Assembly (NCBI GenBank): GCA_905373475.1
Contig: CAJPTC010000022.1
Location: 1-44,755 of the forward strand
Length of the DNA stretch: 44,755 nucleotides
Direction of reading: 5' to 3'
Source: Bacteroidia bacterium
GTDB taxonomy: Bacteria; Bacteroidota; Bacteroidia; Bacteroidales; CAJPTX01
Positions 43,925 to 44,755 of the stretch are shown here, piece after piece. The notes beneath the pieces are model-generated. The model saw only the letters and a program-made list of their open reading frames with translations. It was not told the DNA's origin and made no database searches. Both the position numbers and the translations under genes were made by a program. Position 1 is the stretch's first letter. The number at the start of each line of letters is the position of its first letter.

Positions 43925-44560
43925 TTATTGTTGGGAGGAAAGAAATGGGTAAAGAGCAGTTATTAGTCCTAAAAGGATAATAAGTACTCCCGCTATTTTG
44001 TTGAACCACCAAATCTGACGTAAACGAAAAAAGGATTGAAAACGACTAACGAGGTAAGTAAGGAAATACCACCACGCAGCGGCTCCAAGATGTACACCAA
44101 GTAGCGTAGGTATCAAAACTTCAAGCTGCGTACTACGTTCGTGCACACCAAAAGCGGCAAAAAGAGTCAAAAAGATAAAAATAGAGAGGGGGTTGGTAAG
44201 TGTAAGCAAAAAGATATAGACAAAGTCCTGTGCATAGTTGCTTCGTTTGAGTCGGTCACGGCGGAACTTCTTTATCGCATTCCGCACAAAGGTCACAATC
44301 CCTAGAGCAATAAGTATTGCCCCCCCCCCAACCTGAATGATTTGTCTATGTTCTTCTATAAAATCGAGAATAACCGACAAACTCAGGAAGGCAACCGTGG
44401 CAAAAAGGGTATCGGCAAGCGCTGCCCCATAGCCGCTAGCAAAGCCTGCACGCCTGCCTCTGTTCACAGTCTGCTGCACACAAATTACGCCAACGGGACC
44501 CAATGGAATAGAGGCACAAATTCCCACCAAAATTCCCTTCAAAAGTGCCAGCAGCCACAT
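43925..44560 (-). CDS. LysE-family amino acid exporter/translocator
   Basis: This 211-residue inner-membrane protein has about six hydrophobic segments. The N-terminal GICASIPLGPVGVICVQQT and the following GRRAGFASGYGAALADT are the marks of the LysE/RhtB family, which exports amino acids or related small molecules. The segment TLTNPLSIFIFLTLFAAFG is the second family repeat. The substrate cannot be read from the sequence. It is the first gene of the operon that continues with the degenerate kinase-receiver protein (12-bp gap), radical SAM protein and dxs. Confidence 0.9.
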   Translation of the reverse strand: MWLLALLKGILVGICASIPLGPVGVICVQQTVNRGRRAGFASGYGAALADTLFATVAFLSLSVILDFIEEHRQIIQVGGGAILIALGIVTFVRNAIKKFRRDRLKRSNYAQDFVYIFLLTLTNPLSIFIFLTLFAAFGVHERSTQLEVLIPTLLGVHLGAAAWWYFLTYLVSRFQSFFRLRQIWWFNKIAGVLIILLGLITALYPFLSSQQ

Positions 44561-44755
44561 CTGATAATTTCATTACAAATTACAAGACGAGACGATCTAA
44601 TTAACGCCGCCCCGCCGCTAGTATACAACGTGCACAATGCGCCGTATAGTACAAACAATACAGTAAACGCGCGAATTATACACCAGTTCGAAGATACTAA
44701 TCCCAAATTCAAGCAATAAATGCAACGCCGCAGAAGAGATGTTTAGCCTATAAAA
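44561..44755. other. Intergenic sequence at the right edge
   Basis: No gene, exact TAnnTTTG element or terminator was found in these 195 bases. They should hold the promoter of the operon that starts with the LysE-type gene. Confidence 0.5.

Overview
The window looks like a chromosomal segment of a Bacteroidota bacterium, most likely order Bacteroidales and close to Porphyromonas. The evidence is a type IX secretion (T9SS) C-terminal sorting domain on a surface protein, repeated Bacteroidota-type -7 promoter elements (TAnnTTTG), a flavodoxin next to a DUF2023 gene, a long Bacteroidota-type signal peptidase I, and paired AAA-ATPase-like/PD-(D/E)XK proteins. The genus is an inference. No insertion sequence, CRISPR array, rRNA or prophage gene was seen. 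Most genes lie on the minus strand; only tadA, a TPR protein and a metallo-hydrolase lipoprotein are on the plus strand.

Layout. 1-9166 is one uninterrupted minus-strand reading frame for a giant subtilisin-like surface protease (more than 3,055 residues) whose 3' end lies outside the window. 9167-9662 is gene-free but holds an 11-bp inverted repeat and a hairpin. 9663-11718 is lepB-nth. 11872-12872 is DUF2023 and flavodoxin, separated by a terminator. 13030-18270 is a second giant, repeat-rich T9SS cargo protein. 18617-23573 is a four-gene export operon (TolC, HlyD, two ABC-2 permeases) without an ATPase gene. 23903-23976 is tRNA-His with its own promoter and terminator. 24136-28804 holds an aldo/keto reductase, tadA, a TPR protein, dnaB and folA. 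28794-29046 contains what looks like a small frameshifted gene.

29117-33554 carries a nucleoside phosphorylase, a soluble hybrid histidine kinase and an orphan chemoreceptor-type protein. 33808-34920 is a periplasmic metallo-beta-lactamase-fold lipoprotein. 35053-38274 is a tandem pair of AAA-ATPase-like/PD-(D/E)XK paralogues with one divergent block. 38386-39384 is an exported protein of unknown function. 39508-44560 is a probable operon of a LysE-type exporter, a membrane protein with a degenerate kinase core and an intact receiver domain, a radical SAM enzyme and dxs.

How it fits together. The window mixes housekeeping (protein export, base excision repair, tRNA editing, replication, folate, isoprenoids) with a strong cell-surface and signalling component: two very large secreted proteins, a tripartite exporter and three signalling proteins. 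The items most worth following up are the degenerate membrane kinase-receiver, the orphan chemoreceptor in a presumably non-motile lineage, the ATPase-less exporter, the paired AAA/nuclease genes with a swapped block, and the hidden frameshifted gene upstream of folA.
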